DNA from: an uncultured Marinococcus sp. | GTDB taxonomy: Bacteria; Bacillota; Bacilli; Bacillales; Marinococcaceae | DNA: 64,000 nucleotides | Assembly (NCBI RefSeq): GCF_947493875.1 | Contig: NZ_CANLSU010000002.1 | Span: 124,001 to 188,000, forward strand | Direction of reading: 5' to 3' | Shown here: positions 42,375 to 51,293 of the stretch, piece after piece | How positions within the stretch are numbered: the first letter of the stretch is position 1 | How the letters are laid out: each line of letters starts with the position of its first letter | Made by a program: the position numbers and the translations under genes | Notes under the pieces: generated by a model | Told to the model about the DNA's origin: nothing | The model's database searches: none | What the model saw: only the letters and a program-made list of their open reading frames with translations

Positions 42375-43442
42375 TCAGTCTGAAAAGTCCGGGATCAGCC
42401 GCTGCTCCCGAAATTCGCGAAGCAGCTGCCGGAACATATCATCGCTGTTCACTACTTCAGTAAAACCAAACTGTTTTACCTTATTAGTATCAGACATCAC
42501 ATCGTATTCTACATTGAAAATGAAATCACCGAACGGCCAGGCGGCCAGTTTATCAAACGGAATATTCTGCAGGCTGTATTTTTCCTGCATACCCTCCCAC
42601 AGCTCCTGCTGCAGCGGCATAAAATCAGAGAGTGTAATCGTTTGCACAGGCCCGGTGTTCATTTGAAACTCTTCGGCAATAACCGGCCACATGTGTTCCC
42701 AGCGGAAGAAGTCTCCGTTGGTGATATTAAATGTCTCAAATGCACACGGCTCGTGCAGTGCAGCCCAGACGGAGCAGCGGGCGAGCAGGCCGGCATCGGT
42801 AACCTGGGCGAGTGACCGGTAGGTAACATCTTTTCCCGGAAAACGAAGGGGAAGGCCAAGCTCTTTAGAAATAGAGGCGTACACAGCAATAACCATGCTT
42901 AAATTCATGGGAGTTCCTACCGAATAGCCGCATACGACGTCGGGACGCAAAATTGTCCATGACCAGCTTTTCCCACTCTGATGGCGCCGCAGGTAGTCCT
43001 CCTGGTTGTAATAAAAGTTCGGCGGCATATGACGCGGATCGCTTTCCCGTGCCGGTGTTTTAAAGGCGCTGAGATGGGCACCGTACACTTTGGCTCCCTG
43101 CATCAATACGACACGCTGAAGCTGAGTGGAGGTCGTTTCCACGGCCTGAACGGCACTTCGGAGCATATCGGTATTAACTGTGATCTGTTCTTTGGAGAGG
43201 GGATCATAGTCTTGGTAGGCTGCGTAAAAAATATGGGTGACAGCAGGCACGTCCTGAAGTGCCTGTGTGATTTCTTCTTCTTTTAAGAGATCGGCCTCCA
43301 CGTAATAATCGGCACCGTGCGTATCCTCCGGCTGATGACGGGAAATACCCACAGCGGTCCAGTCTTCGAGCGATGAAATATGTTTTAGGATACTGCTGCC
43401 TATTATGCCGGTGGCTCCTACGACCAGGGCGGTTTTAGTCAT
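42375..43442 (-). CDS. PRISE-like SDR reductase
   Basis: A 355-residue extended SDR. After the NAD(P) loop VVGATGIIGSSILKH, the motifs IFYAAYQDYD, MQGAKVYGAHL, PNFYYNQEDYL and WTILRPDVVCGYS match the progesterone 5-beta-reductase/iridoid-synthase (PRISE) group first known from plants, which reduces enone double bonds 1,4-fashion. Tyr of NFYYNQED replaces the usual YxxxK Tyr position. The substrate in bacteria is unknown. An AAAGGAG site precedes 43442. It is convergent with the lipase and is followed by an M15 peptidase gene on the same strand upstream. Confidence 0.8.
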   Translation of the reverse strand: MTKTALVVGATGIIGSSILKHISSLEDWTAVGISRHQPEDTHGADYYVEADLLKEEEITQALQDVPAVTHIFYAAYQDYDPLSKEQITVNTDMLRSAVQAVETTSTQLQRVVLMQGAKVYGAHLSAFKTPARESDPRHMPPNFYYNQEDYLRRHQSGKSWSWTILRPDVVCGYSVGTPMNLSMVIAVYASISKELGLPLRFPGKDVTYRSLAQVTDAGLLARCSVWAALHEPCAFETFNITNGDFFRWEHMWPVIAEEFQMNTGPVQTITLSDFMPLQQELWEGMQEKYSLQNIPFDKLAAWPFGDFIFNVEYDVMSDTNKVKQFGFTEVVNSDDMFRQLLREFREQRLIPDFSD

Positions 43443-43520
43443 TGAAGAGGACTCCTTTCAGAATATAGGGTAATACAGCTGTATACCACAAATCGGCAGA
43501 GGCCTAACCTGGCCAACGGG

Positions 43521-43548
43521 AAAAAACGCCCGGACAACTGGCCGGGCG
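43521..43548 (-). terminator. terminator of the M15 peptidase gene
   Basis: CGCCCGG/CCGGGCG stem; on the minus strand it is followed by TTTTTT. Confidence 0.85.
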
Positions 43549-43555
43549 ATGATAA

Positions 43556-44098
43556 TTACGTATTCTGCTGTTCAGCGGCACGAAGCTCCTCGAGACTCAG
43601 GCCGAAGGTCATCTCGAGGTGGGGGTAGTCTTTAAATCCGGGCCAGTCCCCGCCCCAGCTGAAGCCGAGTTCCTTAGCGATCTCCACGGCCTCCGTCCAG
43701 TCTGCTTCTCCGTTGCCGTTATCATCTCGTTCCATATCCCAGACAAGCTCTCCGTCTGGTGTACGTAACGCAAAATCAACGGCGAGCCCGTAATTATGGT
43801 ATGATTCTCCGCCCCGGGCCCGCGTAACAATTTCTCCCTGTGTCGTCCGGCCCTGGGCGTATAGGGCATCCTGTTCTTCCACCGAACGGTATTCATCCGT
43901 TACTACAACGTCGATCCCCTGCTGCTCTGCACGCTGAATCCATTCATTTTTTCGTTCCTCGACGACAGGGTGAAGGCTGTTCTGTTCAACGACTTCGCTT
44001 GCTTCCACCTCGGGAAGAGGATTCTGCCTGCTGTTCCACCCGAGTACGACCAGAATGAGAAGCAGCCCGGTTATAAGTAGCAAGACATGTCTTTTCAC
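43556..44098 (-). CDS. M15-type murein peptidase (CwlK/VanY-like)
   Basis: A 180-residue protein with one N-terminal membrane helix (LLLITGLLLILVVLGW) and an extracytoplasmic M15 domain. The zinc site is seen as ESYHNYGLAVDFAL (His and Asp) and DYPHLEMTFG (His). An insertion DDNGNGEADW resembles a calcium-binding loop. The domain is like CwlK L-Ala-D-Glu endopeptidase or VanY D,D-carboxypeptidase and would trim peptidoglycan stem peptides at the cell surface. Single gene with its own terminator. Confidence 0.85.
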   Translation of the reverse strand: MKRHVLLLITGLLLILVVLGWNSRQNPLPEVEASEVVEQNSLHPVVEERKNEWIQRAEQQGIDVVVTDEYRSVEEQDALYAQGRTTQGEIVTRARGGESYHNYGLAVDFALRTPDGELVWDMERDDNGNGEADWTEAVEIAKELGFSWGGDWPGFKDYPHLEMTFGLSLEELRAAEQQNT

Positions 44099-44175
44099 TC
44101 AGCTGATTTCCTTTCTTTTTTCAACCTGCGTACAGGAAGTATAAACGAGAATTTGGGTTCCGGAGCCGTCTGCCT

Positions 44176-45057
44176 TTAGCCGTGAGTGTTTTCGAGGGCC
44201 TGGGCAGCAAGCGCAAATCCACCGGTGATGCCCGCATCATCGTGGAGGTCCGGGGTAACAATATATTGATCGATATTGTGAGTGATCATTGGATCCTGAA
44301 CATAACCCTGCAGAAGCTGCTGCGTTTTTTCGTGTACTTTTGCAAGCAGGGACGGCTGTTTGCTTACGCCGCCGCCGATAATAATCCGCTCGGGGGTAAG
44401 AATCAGAATGTAATTCATCATTGCCTGGGCGAGATAATAAGCTTCAAGGTCCCATACCTCCGGGTGGGAGGTCAGTTCACTGCCTTTTTCTCCCCATCGC
44501 TGTTCCACCGCAGGTCCTGAAGCAAGCCCCTCAAGGCAGTCGCTGTGGTAGGGACAAGTGCCGGTGAATTGGTCCCCGGGATGCCGGCGGACCATGATAT
44601 GCCCGGCTTCCGGATGGTTCAGGCCTTCAAGAATATTGTTGTTAATTACAGCACCAACACCGATACCGGTACCGACTGTCATATACAGGCAGCTTGTTTT
44701 TCCAGCACCGGCGCCGTGCTTCCATTCTCCGAGCGCCGCTGCATTGACATCGGTGGTGAAGCCTGCCGGGACAGCAAGGTGTTTTTGTACGTCTCCGAGA
44801 ATGTTAAAGTTTTGCCATGCTGTTTTTGGTGTTGTAGTGATATAGCCGTATGTATCATTTTTTGTATTAATATCAATCGGACCAAAAGAACCAATGCCAA
44901 CAGCTTCGATAGAAAAAGCACGGAAAAAATCGTACACCTGCCGCATAGTTTCATCAGGCGTCGTAGTTGGAATAGAAATACGTTCTTTTATGTCACGGCC
45001 GTCTTCACTGACCGCGCAGACAAATTTAGTCCCTCCTGCTTCAATGGCGCCGAGCAT
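44176..45057 (-). CDS. ROK-family fructokinase
   Basis: A 293-residue ROK kinase. The N-terminal ATP loop GAIEAGGTKFVCAV and the phosphate loop YMTVGTGIGVGAVIN are followed by the zinc site: GHIMVRRHPGDQF and then GTCPYHSDCLEGLASGP, with His and three Cys. This pattern belongs to bacterial fructokinase (YdhR/GmuE). It phosphorylates fructose with ATP in the cytoplasm. The ATG at 45057 has AGGAGG at about 8 bases; an ATG fifteen codons upstream (45102) lacks one. No sugar transport gene is adjacent. Confidence 0.85.
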   Translation of the reverse strand: MLGAIEAGGTKFVCAVSEDGRDIKERISIPTTTPDETMRQVYDFFRAFSIEAVGIGSFGPIDINTKNDTYGYITTTPKTAWQNFNILGDVQKHLAVPAGFTTDVNAAALGEWKHGAGAGKTSCLYMTVGTGIGVGAVINNNILEGLNHPEAGHIMVRRHPGDQFTGTCPYHSDCLEGLASGPAVEQRWGEKGSELTSHPEVWDLEAYYLAQAMMNYILILTPERIIIGGGVSKQPSLLAKVHEKTQQLLQGYVQDPMITHNIDQYIVTPDLHDDAGITGGFALAAQALENTHG

Positions 45058-45219
45058 ATAAACAACCTCCTGGTCTTTTTCTAAAATAATAAAAAAGATC
45101 ATTCAAAATAAATGAAAATTCCATATGGATAAAATTCTGTATACCTTTTAATCGTACCTTTTTTTTCTTGTTTTGCAAATATGAAATATACTTGCCGGGC
45201 GGGAAAGGAGTAAGCTTGA

Positions 45220-45903
45220 ATGAGCAGTAACAGAGAAATAATAGCAAATGTTCAGGGGCAAAGCGGAGAATTGCAGCTGCAGCGCCGGGACTCTCACTAT
45301 GAAGTCATCAGCAACGGCACATTTTTGATGGCTACCCACAACGGAGAGTCGGAGCGGCGCATGGTGCAGGAAGCGCTGAATCATGCTTTTTCAGCAGAAT
45401 CGGTGCTGATCGGAGGCCTGGGCGTTGGTTTTTCGCTCGACGAGGCAGTGCGGCATGCAGATACAGTTTATGTAACCGTCGTGGAATTGGAAAAGCACAT
45501 AATTGAGTGGAACCATTTCTATTTTCAGGAATGGAACAAAAGGGCACCAGAAAACAGCAAAACGAAAATCGTAGAGGGTGATCTCCAAGTGTTTCTGGAA
45601 GAAGAAACAAACACCTGTTGGGACGTTATATGTATGGATACAGATAACGGCCCTGACTGGCTTGTCCGGGAAGGCAACCACTATATGTATGAACCTGGAG
45701 GTCTACAGACGATTTTCGGCGTCCTCCGGGGAGGAGGAGTGGCAGCTTTTTGGAGCGCTTCTTATTCCAGTGCCTTTGAAAACAGTCTGGAAGAATTGTT
45801 TGATAATGTATGGGTAGAGGAGGTGGAGGCCGGACGCGGCGGTCCGGATGTTATTTTTTACGCCAGGAAAGCAGAACATATCCATCCATCACACAATTTT
45901 TGA
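45220..45903 (+). CDS. spermidine-synthase-like SAM-binding protein
   Basis: A 227-residue protein with the Rossmann-like fold of spermidine/spermine synthases. VLIGGLGVGFSLDEAV is the nucleotide loop, VTVVELEKHIIEW the acidic ribose-binding strand, and DVICMDTDNGPDW the motif where aminopropyltransferases have their catalytic Asp-x-x-Asp. The N-terminal tetramer domain and the gate-keeping loop of true synthases are reduced, so it may bind a nucleotide without being a polyamine synthase. ATG 45220 follows AAAGGAG. It precedes the LTA glycosylation operon but is not clearly part of it. Confidence 0.7.
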   Translation: MSSNREIIANVQGQSGELQLQRRDSHYEVISNGTFLMATHNGESERRMVQEALNHAFSAESVLIGGLGVGFSLDEAVRHADTVYVTVVELEKHIIEWNHFYFQEWNKRAPENSKTKIVEGDLQVFLEEETNTCWDVICMDTDNGPDWLVREGNHYMYEPGGLQTIFGVLRGGGVAAFWSASYSSAFENSLEELFDNVWVEEVEAGRGGPDVIFYARKAEHIHPSHNF

Positions 45904-46006
45904 GATTTTTTTAGCCCTCTACAGTGATACAAAGGATACAGAGAAGGGTACGATATGAAAGTACTGTGAAAACAGTGGTAGATGAAGGGGCCAGGGAGGA
46001 AATGGA

Positions 46007-46942
46007 ATGAAAAAGATATCAATCGTAATTCCTTCGTTTAATGAAGAGGACAACATTGTGTCTGTATATGAATCACTGCAGAACCATTTAGGGCATCTGC
46101 CCTATGAAATAGAGGCACTGTATATCGATGACGGAAGCTCGGACCGGACGCTGACGAAGATGAGAGAGCTTGCCGGGCTGCATGAAAATGTAAGCTACGT
46201 TTCGTTTACCCGCAACTTTGGAAAAGAAGCAGCGTTAATTGCCGGGCTGCATCACGCGGATGGGGATGCGGTAGTAATCATTGACGCTGACCTGCAGCAT
46301 CCGTCCGAGGTAATTTTAGAACTGATTGAAGGCTACGAAGAAGGCTATGATCAGGTAATCGCAAAACGGAACCGGGAAGGAGATTCAAAATTCCGTTCCG
46401 GCATGGCTACAATGTATTATAAATTTATTAACAGAATGGTGGATGTGAAGCTTGAAGACGGTGTCGGTGATTTCCGTCTGTTAAGCCGCCGGGCGCTGGA
46501 CGCTCTGCTGTCCCTGAGTGAAGCCAATCGTTTTTCGAAGGGGCTTTTTTCATGGATCGGCTTTCCAGCCAAAACAGTTTATTATGAAAATGTCCAGCGC
46601 CAGGAAGGCGAAACCAAATGGTCGTTTTCAAGCCTCCTGAATTACGGCGTGGACGGCATGATTTCCTTTAATAACCGTCCGCTGCGCCTCTGTTTGTATA
46701 CCGGGCTGATCGTGATGCTGCTTGCACTGGTTTATATCGGTATCACGTTTGTCCAGATTGTGCGGATGGGAATTGAAGTGCCGGGTTATTTTACGACAAT
46801 TTCCGCTATACTGTTTTTAGGGGGCGTGCAGCTGTTAAGTCTTGGCGTGCTCGGGGAGTATATCGGACGCATTTACTACGAAACGAAAAGACGCCCGCAT
46901 TATTTAGTGCAGGAATCTAATACGAAAAGGCGAGATGCATGA
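46007..46942 (+). CDS. GT2 glycosyltransferase, CsbB-type polyprenyl-phosphate sugar synthase
   Basis: A 311-residue DPM1-like glycosyltransferase. The GT2 domain shows SIVIPSFNEEDNI, LYIDDGSSDRT, IDADLQHPSEV and GVGDFRLLSRRAL, and two C-terminal helices (LCLYTGLIVMLLALVYIGIT and ISAILFLGGVQLLSLGVLG) anchor it. In Bacillus CsbB makes undecaprenyl-phosphate GlcNAc on the cytoplasmic face. It overlaps the GtrA-type gene by four bases (ATGA) and starts a three-gene operon with GtrA and YfhO. AGGGAGG precedes ATG 46007. Confidence 0.9.
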   Translation: MKKISIVIPSFNEEDNIVSVYESLQNHLGHLPYEIEALYIDDGSSDRTLTKMRELAGLHENVSYVSFTRNFGKEAALIAGLHHADGDAVVIIDADLQHPSEVILELIEGYEEGYDQVIAKRNREGDSKFRSGMATMYYKFINRMVDVKLEDGVGDFRLLSRRALDALLSLSEANRFSKGLFSWIGFPAKTVYYENVQRQEGETKWSFSSLLNYGVDGMISFNNRPLRLCLYTGLIVMLLALVYIGITFVQIVRMGIEVPGYFTTISAILFLGGVQLLSLGVLGEYIGRIYYETKRRPHYLVQESNTKRRDA

Positions 46943-47313
46943 AACAGTTGGATAATGAGTTTACCAGATTTGTTTTAGTGGGCGGTATGAATACATTAAA
47001 CTACTACGCCGCCTACTTACTGCTTCACGTGGTGCTTTCGGTGCCATATATGATCGCCCATATTACCGGGTTTTTTATCAGCTTTGTCATTTCTTTCTTT
47101 TTAAATACATACTTTACTTACAAGGTCCGGCCGACATGGAAAAAGTTTTTTCAGTTTCCGCTGACCCAGGTAGTAAACGTAGGGGCTTCATCCGTTTTTG
47201 CTTATATATTCGTGGAATGGCTGAGTATTAACAGTACTATCGCGCCGCTCGGAGCGGTGATTTTTACTATACCGGTCACGTTCATTGTCACAGGGAAAAT
47301 ACTAAAAAGATAG
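46939..47313 (+). CDS. GtrA-family flippase-like protein
   Basis: A 124-residue integral membrane protein with four helices. FTRFVLVGGMNTLNYYAAYLL and the charged FFLNTYFTYK loop are the GtrA/PF04138 signature. Proteins of this family move polyprenyl-phosphate sugars across the membrane. Here it would carry the CsbB product to the outside for the YfhO transferase. It starts inside the end of the CsbB-type gene (ATGA), and the YfhO gene begins 12 bases after its stop. Confidence 0.9.
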   Translation: MKQLDNEFTRFVLVGGMNTLNYYAAYLLLHVVLSVPYMIAHITGFFISFVISFFLNTYFTYKVRPTWKKFFQFPLTQVVNVGASSVFAYIFVEWLSINSTIAPLGAVIFTIPVTFIVTGKILKR

Positions 47314-47325
47314 CGTGGGGAGAGA

Positions 47326-49923
47326 ATGTTGAAACACAAGCATATATGGGGGATTGCAGCAGCAGTCATTCTGACAGTCATCGCAGCGCACGCATTTTTC
47401 TTATATCAATGGACCAATGATACGTATATGGCCGGTCCTAATGACGGGTTGAATCAGATGGGGCCGTTTAAGCAGCTGCTGTATGATCATTACACGAGCG
47501 GTGAATTTTTTTATTCCTTTCAGCTTGGGCTTGGCGGCAGTATGTTTACCCAGCTCGGGTACTATTATTCGACGAACCTGTTCTTTTATTTCCAGATAGC
47601 AGCAGTGTATACGCTGGAGCTTTTGGGGCTGATCCGTGAGCCGGACGCAGCTTTTTGGACCGAGGCCGTCATTTTTATCAGCATGGTCCGGATGACACTC
47701 GTTTCCTTTTTAACGTACGCCTGCTTCCGCTATATGAAGCTAAGCCGCGTGCCTGCCCTGACAGGGGCCCTGTTGTACGCCACATGTGTAATGTATTTCC
47801 GCCACGCGGCGTTTTGGGAGTTTTTTGCGGATGCCTTCATTTGGCTCCCGCTGCTCGTATACGGGGTGGAAAAAATAATTCGGGAGAAAAAACCGCTGCT
47901 GTTTATTTTTGCACTCGCAGCAACCGTCTTTTCGAATTTCTACTTTTCCTATATCGTGCTTATTTTTATCGGTATTTATATTTTAGCCAGGTGGCTGATC
48001 CGTCTTGGGCCTGGAGAAACAAAGATTGGAAAGCAGATACTTTATTTCGGGGGCAGCTCTCTGCTCGGATTCGGCATCGGAATGACCGGCTTTTTCGCCG
48101 GCGTGTACGGGTACTTTAACAATTACCGGCCGGATTTTGAACAGGAGATCGTATTGTTTGATAACACAAGCAACATTCTGCTCGACAGCCGTTTTCTTAT
48201 TGTGCCGACTATCTTTTTAGTGTTTGCAGCCTGGAAACAGCTGTATAAGGATCCACGCTTTGTGCTGTTTACCATCCTAGCGCTGTTATTTATCGTATTT
48301 CATTACAGTCCACTGATGGGAAGCGTGTTTAACGGCTTATCCGCGCCGCGGAACCGGTTCGAGTATATCGCTGCGTTTTTACTTGCTGGCGCAGTGGCAG
48401 CAGGCGTCCAGCATATCCGGAAGCTCGACTGGCGGGAGCTGGTGCCTTCGCTTATTTTTGCGACAGGCATGTACGTTCTGTTTTATCTATGGGATGACGA
48501 TTTTTCCATCGACCACTGGAGCGGGTGGCTGACACCCGGAATGATCATCATTTCGCTCGCGGCATTTATTGTGACAACCCTTACGGACGTGCGCGGCAAA
48601 AGGATCATCACTGCCGTTTTTGCCATTATGACGAGCGTGGTGGTCGCCAATCAGTACCAGTATGAAAAGCTGTTTGAACGTGGGAGTATGAACGAAACGA
48701 CGCAGGAATTTCTCATGAGCGAGGATTACATGGATGCAGATCAGATCGAACTGCTTGATGAAGCTGCGCAGGAGGATCCCGACGCGCTGTCCCGCACTAC
48801 TTGGATCAAAGACCCTCAGCGTACAAATACGCCGCTGTATTTGGATTTTTACGGGGCAGGGGCATACTCAAGTATTTTGAATGAAGAACTGCTCATGTTT
48901 TATTACAATGACCTTCAGATCGATCTCGGACGAGAAAGTATCAGCCGGTATTCCGATTTCGGGCGAAGGGCAAATATATACAGCCTGCTGCGCGGGGAAT
49001 ACGCCATGTTTGAAAAAGACGGGGATGAAAGCGTGCCGTACGGGTTTACTCCATTTGTTGAAAATGATGATTATATTATTTATCAGAATGAAAATGTACT
49101 TCCATTTGTACGGACGACGGATCAGGTATATGCCTATGAAGATGCAAAAGAAGCGGCACCGCTTGCGAAGGAGCATGCTATGCTAAACGGCGTGATTCTC
49201 GAGAACCCGGACGCAGCGGCCGACTTCCCCCAGGAAGAGTCGGTTATCACCCGTGAAAATGTCGAGGCGGTAAATGGCACTTACGAGAATGAAATGCTTA
49301 CGGTTACCGGGGAAGAGGGCGGACTTAATATTATAGTGCCGGAGAATGAAGACGTGGAGGAGTATTACGTGGACTTCCTCCTCCGCCAGGAGCCCGGCGT
49401 TGGCTTTTTCCGGATGAATGTCAATGAATTTGAGACTTCCCGTAAGGCGAGAGATTCGCTGTACCGTACCGATGAAAATGATTTAACGATCCGCGTGGAG
49501 AATCCGGAGGACAACGTGATAGAAATACGGATGCCTGAAGGAGAATATCACCTTGAAGACCTGGCCGTATACGGAGAAACGTATGAACAATTAAATGAAG
49601 CCAGTGCGCAGGCAGAGGATATCACCCGGAAAGTAGAAGTGGATGGCAATGAGGTTGATGCGGTTATTGAAAACGACGCTGGAGATACGTACGCTGTAAT
49701 GCCCATTCCATATGAAAAAGGGTGGAGAGCTAAGGTGAACGGTGAACGTGTACCAGTCGAAAAAGCAAATGGGGCGTTTACCGCTGTGCCGCTTGAGGAA
49801 GGGGAAAACAATCTTTCTCTTACGTACTATCCTCCGTACTTCTGGTGGATGACTGCAGTGTCGGTTGTTTCTTTGATATTGGCAGTATTATGGGGAGTGA
49901 AAAGAAGAAGAAAACAATACTGA
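47326..49923 (+). CDS. YfhO-family membrane glycosyltransferase (LTA glycosylation)
   Basis: An 865-residue GT-C-type membrane protein. About a dozen helices fill the first 420 residues. The large outer loop after the first helix carries NDGLNQMGPFKQLL and LGLGGSMFTQLGYYYSTNLF, where catalytic acids are expected. A Glu/Asp-rich ectodomain ends with MPIPYEKGWRAKVNG and a last helix before RRRKQY. YfhO transfers GlcNAc from undecaprenyl phosphate onto lipoteichoic acid outside the cell. The start ATG 47326 is only 3-4 bases after GGGGAG; TTG 47329 is an alternative. Last gene of the operon, followed by a terminator. Confidence 0.9.
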   Translation: MLKHKHIWGIAAAVILTVIAAHAFFLYQWTNDTYMAGPNDGLNQMGPFKQLLYDHYTSGEFFYSFQLGLGGSMFTQLGYYYSTNLFFYFQIAAVYTLELLGLIREPDAAFWTEAVIFISMVRMTLVSFLTYACFRYMKLSRVPALTGALLYATCVMYFRHAAFWEFFADAFIWLPLLVYGVEKIIREKKPLLFIFALAATVFSNFYFSYIVLIFIGIYILARWLIRLGPGETKIGKQILYFGGSSLLGFGIGMTGFFAGVYGYFNNYRPDFEQEIVLFDNTSNILLDSRFLIVPTIFLVFAAWKQLYKDPRFVLFTILALLFIVFHYSPLMGSVFNGLSAPRNRFEYIAAFLLAGAVAAGVQHIRKLDWRELVPSLIFATGMYVLFYLWDDDFSIDHWSGWLTPGMIIISLAAFIVTTLTDVRGKRIITAVFAIMTSVVVANQYQYEKLFERGSMNETTQEFLMSEDYMDADQIELLDEAAQEDPDALSRTTWIKDPQRTNTPLYLDFYGAGAYSSILNEELLMFYYNDLQIDLGRESISRYSDFGRRANIYSLLRGEYAMFEKDGDESVPYGFTPFVENDDYIIYQNENVLPFVRTTDQVYAYEDAKEAAPLAKEHAMLNGVILENPDAAADFPQEESVITRENVEAVNGTYENEMLTVTGEEGGLNIIVPENEDVEEYYVDFLLRQEPGVGFFRMNVNEFETSRKARDSLYRTDENDLTIRVENPEDNVIEIRMPEGEYHLEDLAVYGETYEQLNEASAQAEDITRKVEVDGNEVDAVIENDAGDTYAVMPIPYEKGWRAKVNGERVPVEKANGAFTAVPLEEGENNLSLTYYPPYFWWMTAVSVVSLILAVLWGVKRRRKQY

Positions 49924-49925
49924 AG

Positions 49926-49961
49926 TAAAGCCTGTTCCGCCTGGCGGGACGGGCTTTTTTA
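49926..49961 (+). terminator. terminator of the LTA glycosylation operon
   Basis: AAGCC-GT-CCGCC pairs with GCGGG-AC-GGCTT, followed by TTTTT. Confidence 0.85.
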
Positions 49962-50019
49962 TGTGTATTGACAGTGAATACAGGTTGGTGGAAAAATAAG
50001 GATGTGAAAAGGAGGGCTT

Positions 50020-50775
50020 ATGTCTTTATCCAAACAAGCTGAAGAGTATTTTCGGGAGGTCGGGGATTATCTTTATTTATACGGAAGAAAAACGGAGGAC
50101 ATAGAACTTTCCATTCAGCCGGACAAAGAAGCGGTCGAGGTGCAGGAAGAAGCTGGAGGTTCCATGTATGAAATAGTGCCGAAGGAACCGAGAGTCTACA
50201 GTCAGGCAATTAAAAAGCAGGTATCTCCTTCCACAGGCGAACATATATCATTTTTAATACTGGTTGCATGGATTCTTTTTTCAGCTTTATGGTCGTGGGA
50301 TCTGCTGCGGGGCATGACAGTTTTTTCTATCTGGTATTTTGGTATTTTAGGCCCGGGGGCCTTAATAATCAGTTTTTTAATGATTTACGGCAGGTCCATT
50401 CAGGCATTTCATTCAAAACGGATGAAACAGGTCTTAAATTATCTTCCTCAGGCGGCAATGCTTGTACTGGTTATTCCCGTGCGTGACCTTATAACAAACG
50501 TACCTGAGGGTGGTGTAGTTCTTCCAGCAGCATTTAAATGGTGGTTCGTGCCAGCTGCAATCATGGCTACTGCCCTGGCGGTCCGGATTCTCCAGAAGAG
50601 CTTTCTGCCAGTGTACGCCGTAATTGTGGCCTCACTGATTGTGGTATGGCTCGTGATCTCTGCGGTAGATCTTTTGCCATTTCCTTATAATCTAATTACC
50701 TATATTGTACTTGTCGGAGCTGCATTTGCTTATGGTATCATTATGAGTTTAAAGCCGGAGCGTGAGAAAAGTTAG
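50020..50775 (+). CDS. HAAS-like N-terminus with seven-helix membrane domain, unknown function
   Basis: A 251-residue protein. The first 50 residues (SKQAEEYFREVGDYLYLYGR) look like the HAAS or DUF1129-type cytoplasmic helical domain found in Bacillus sensors of membrane state. About six to seven hydrophobic helices follow from residue 75 on. The N-terminus is acidic (KTEDIELSIQPDKEAVEVQ). A heme- or antibiotic-sensing role has been proposed for related proteins, but nothing here confirms one. AAGGAGGG precedes ATG 50020. It is separated from the LTA operon by a terminator. Confidence 0.55.
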   Translation: MSLSKQAEEYFREVGDYLYLYGRKTEDIELSIQPDKEAVEVQEEAGGSMYEIVPKEPRVYSQAIKKQVSPSTGEHISFLILVAWILFSALWSWDLLRGMTVFSIWYFGILGPGALIISFLMIYGRSIQAFHSKRMKQVLNYLPQAAMLVLVIPVRDLITNVPEGGVVLPAAFKWWFVPAAIMATALAVRILQKSFLPVYAVIVASLIVVWLVISAVDLLPFPYNLITYIVLVGAAFAYGIIMSLKPEREKS

Positions 50776-50801
50776 TTTCACGCATATTTCCCGGGAAATA
50801 A

Positions 50802-50832
50802 AAAAAGGCCGTCCGCGCGGCCTTTTTTTATT
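50802..50832. terminator. bidirectional terminator
   Basis: AAAAAAGGCCG pairs with CGGCCTTTTTTT around a short GC-rich loop, with A and T runs on both sides. Confidence 0.85.
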
Positions 50833-51121
50833 ATGAAAATTCTACCGCCGGCCCGGTTAAAATGCCGCTGAACAAGTTGATCAACAGAAGCACCGTTAAA
50901 ATAAAAAAGATAAGAAAGCTTATCCGGCTCTGGGCTTTAAAATGAGCCGCCAGGCCAACGCCCCACAGAGCGGTAATAACAAGGCCAGCGTATACGTATA
51001 ACGAAATGCCTCCGCCTACCACAATGGCAGTAACAATTAGAAGAATGTCGGTAGTGATGACGAGTAACAGAGAGATGGCTAAAAGCATGCTGCTGAACAT
51101 TTTCATTCTGGCGTCTTCCAT
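50831..51121 (-). CDS. small four-helix membrane protein, unknown function
   Basis: A 96-residue membrane protein. After MEDARMKMFSSML come about three to four hydrophobic helices (SLLLVITTDILLIVTAIVV, GLVITALWGVGLAAHF and FLIFFILTVLLLINLFSG). An AAAGGAG lies 9-10 bases before ATG 51121, so the start is well supported. It converges on the HAAS-like gene across a shared terminator. The family is not recognised. Confidence 0.65.
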   Translation of the reverse strand: MEDARMKMFSSMLLAISLLLVITTDILLIVTAIVVGGGISLYVYAGLVITALWGVGLAAHFKAQSRISFLIFFILTVLLLINLFSGILTGPAVEFS

Positions 51122-51293
51122 ATATATGAGCTCCTTTGCGAAGAATAAACTTCCTTCAATGTATCACAAACCCTATTGGAGAGGAAAATAAGAAGCAGGA
51201 AAAAAATAGTATAGCTGAAGCCATTTAAGTTTAAAGCAGCGGCAAACCGTAGTATATTGGGTAAAATAAAACGAAAAGGAAGAAGGAGCACAG

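Noticed and set aside
45904-46006. SigB or ECF-type promoter before the LTA glycosylation operon
   Set aside because: GGGTAC at 45946 has no matching -35 at the right distance, and no ECF-type AAC motif is present.
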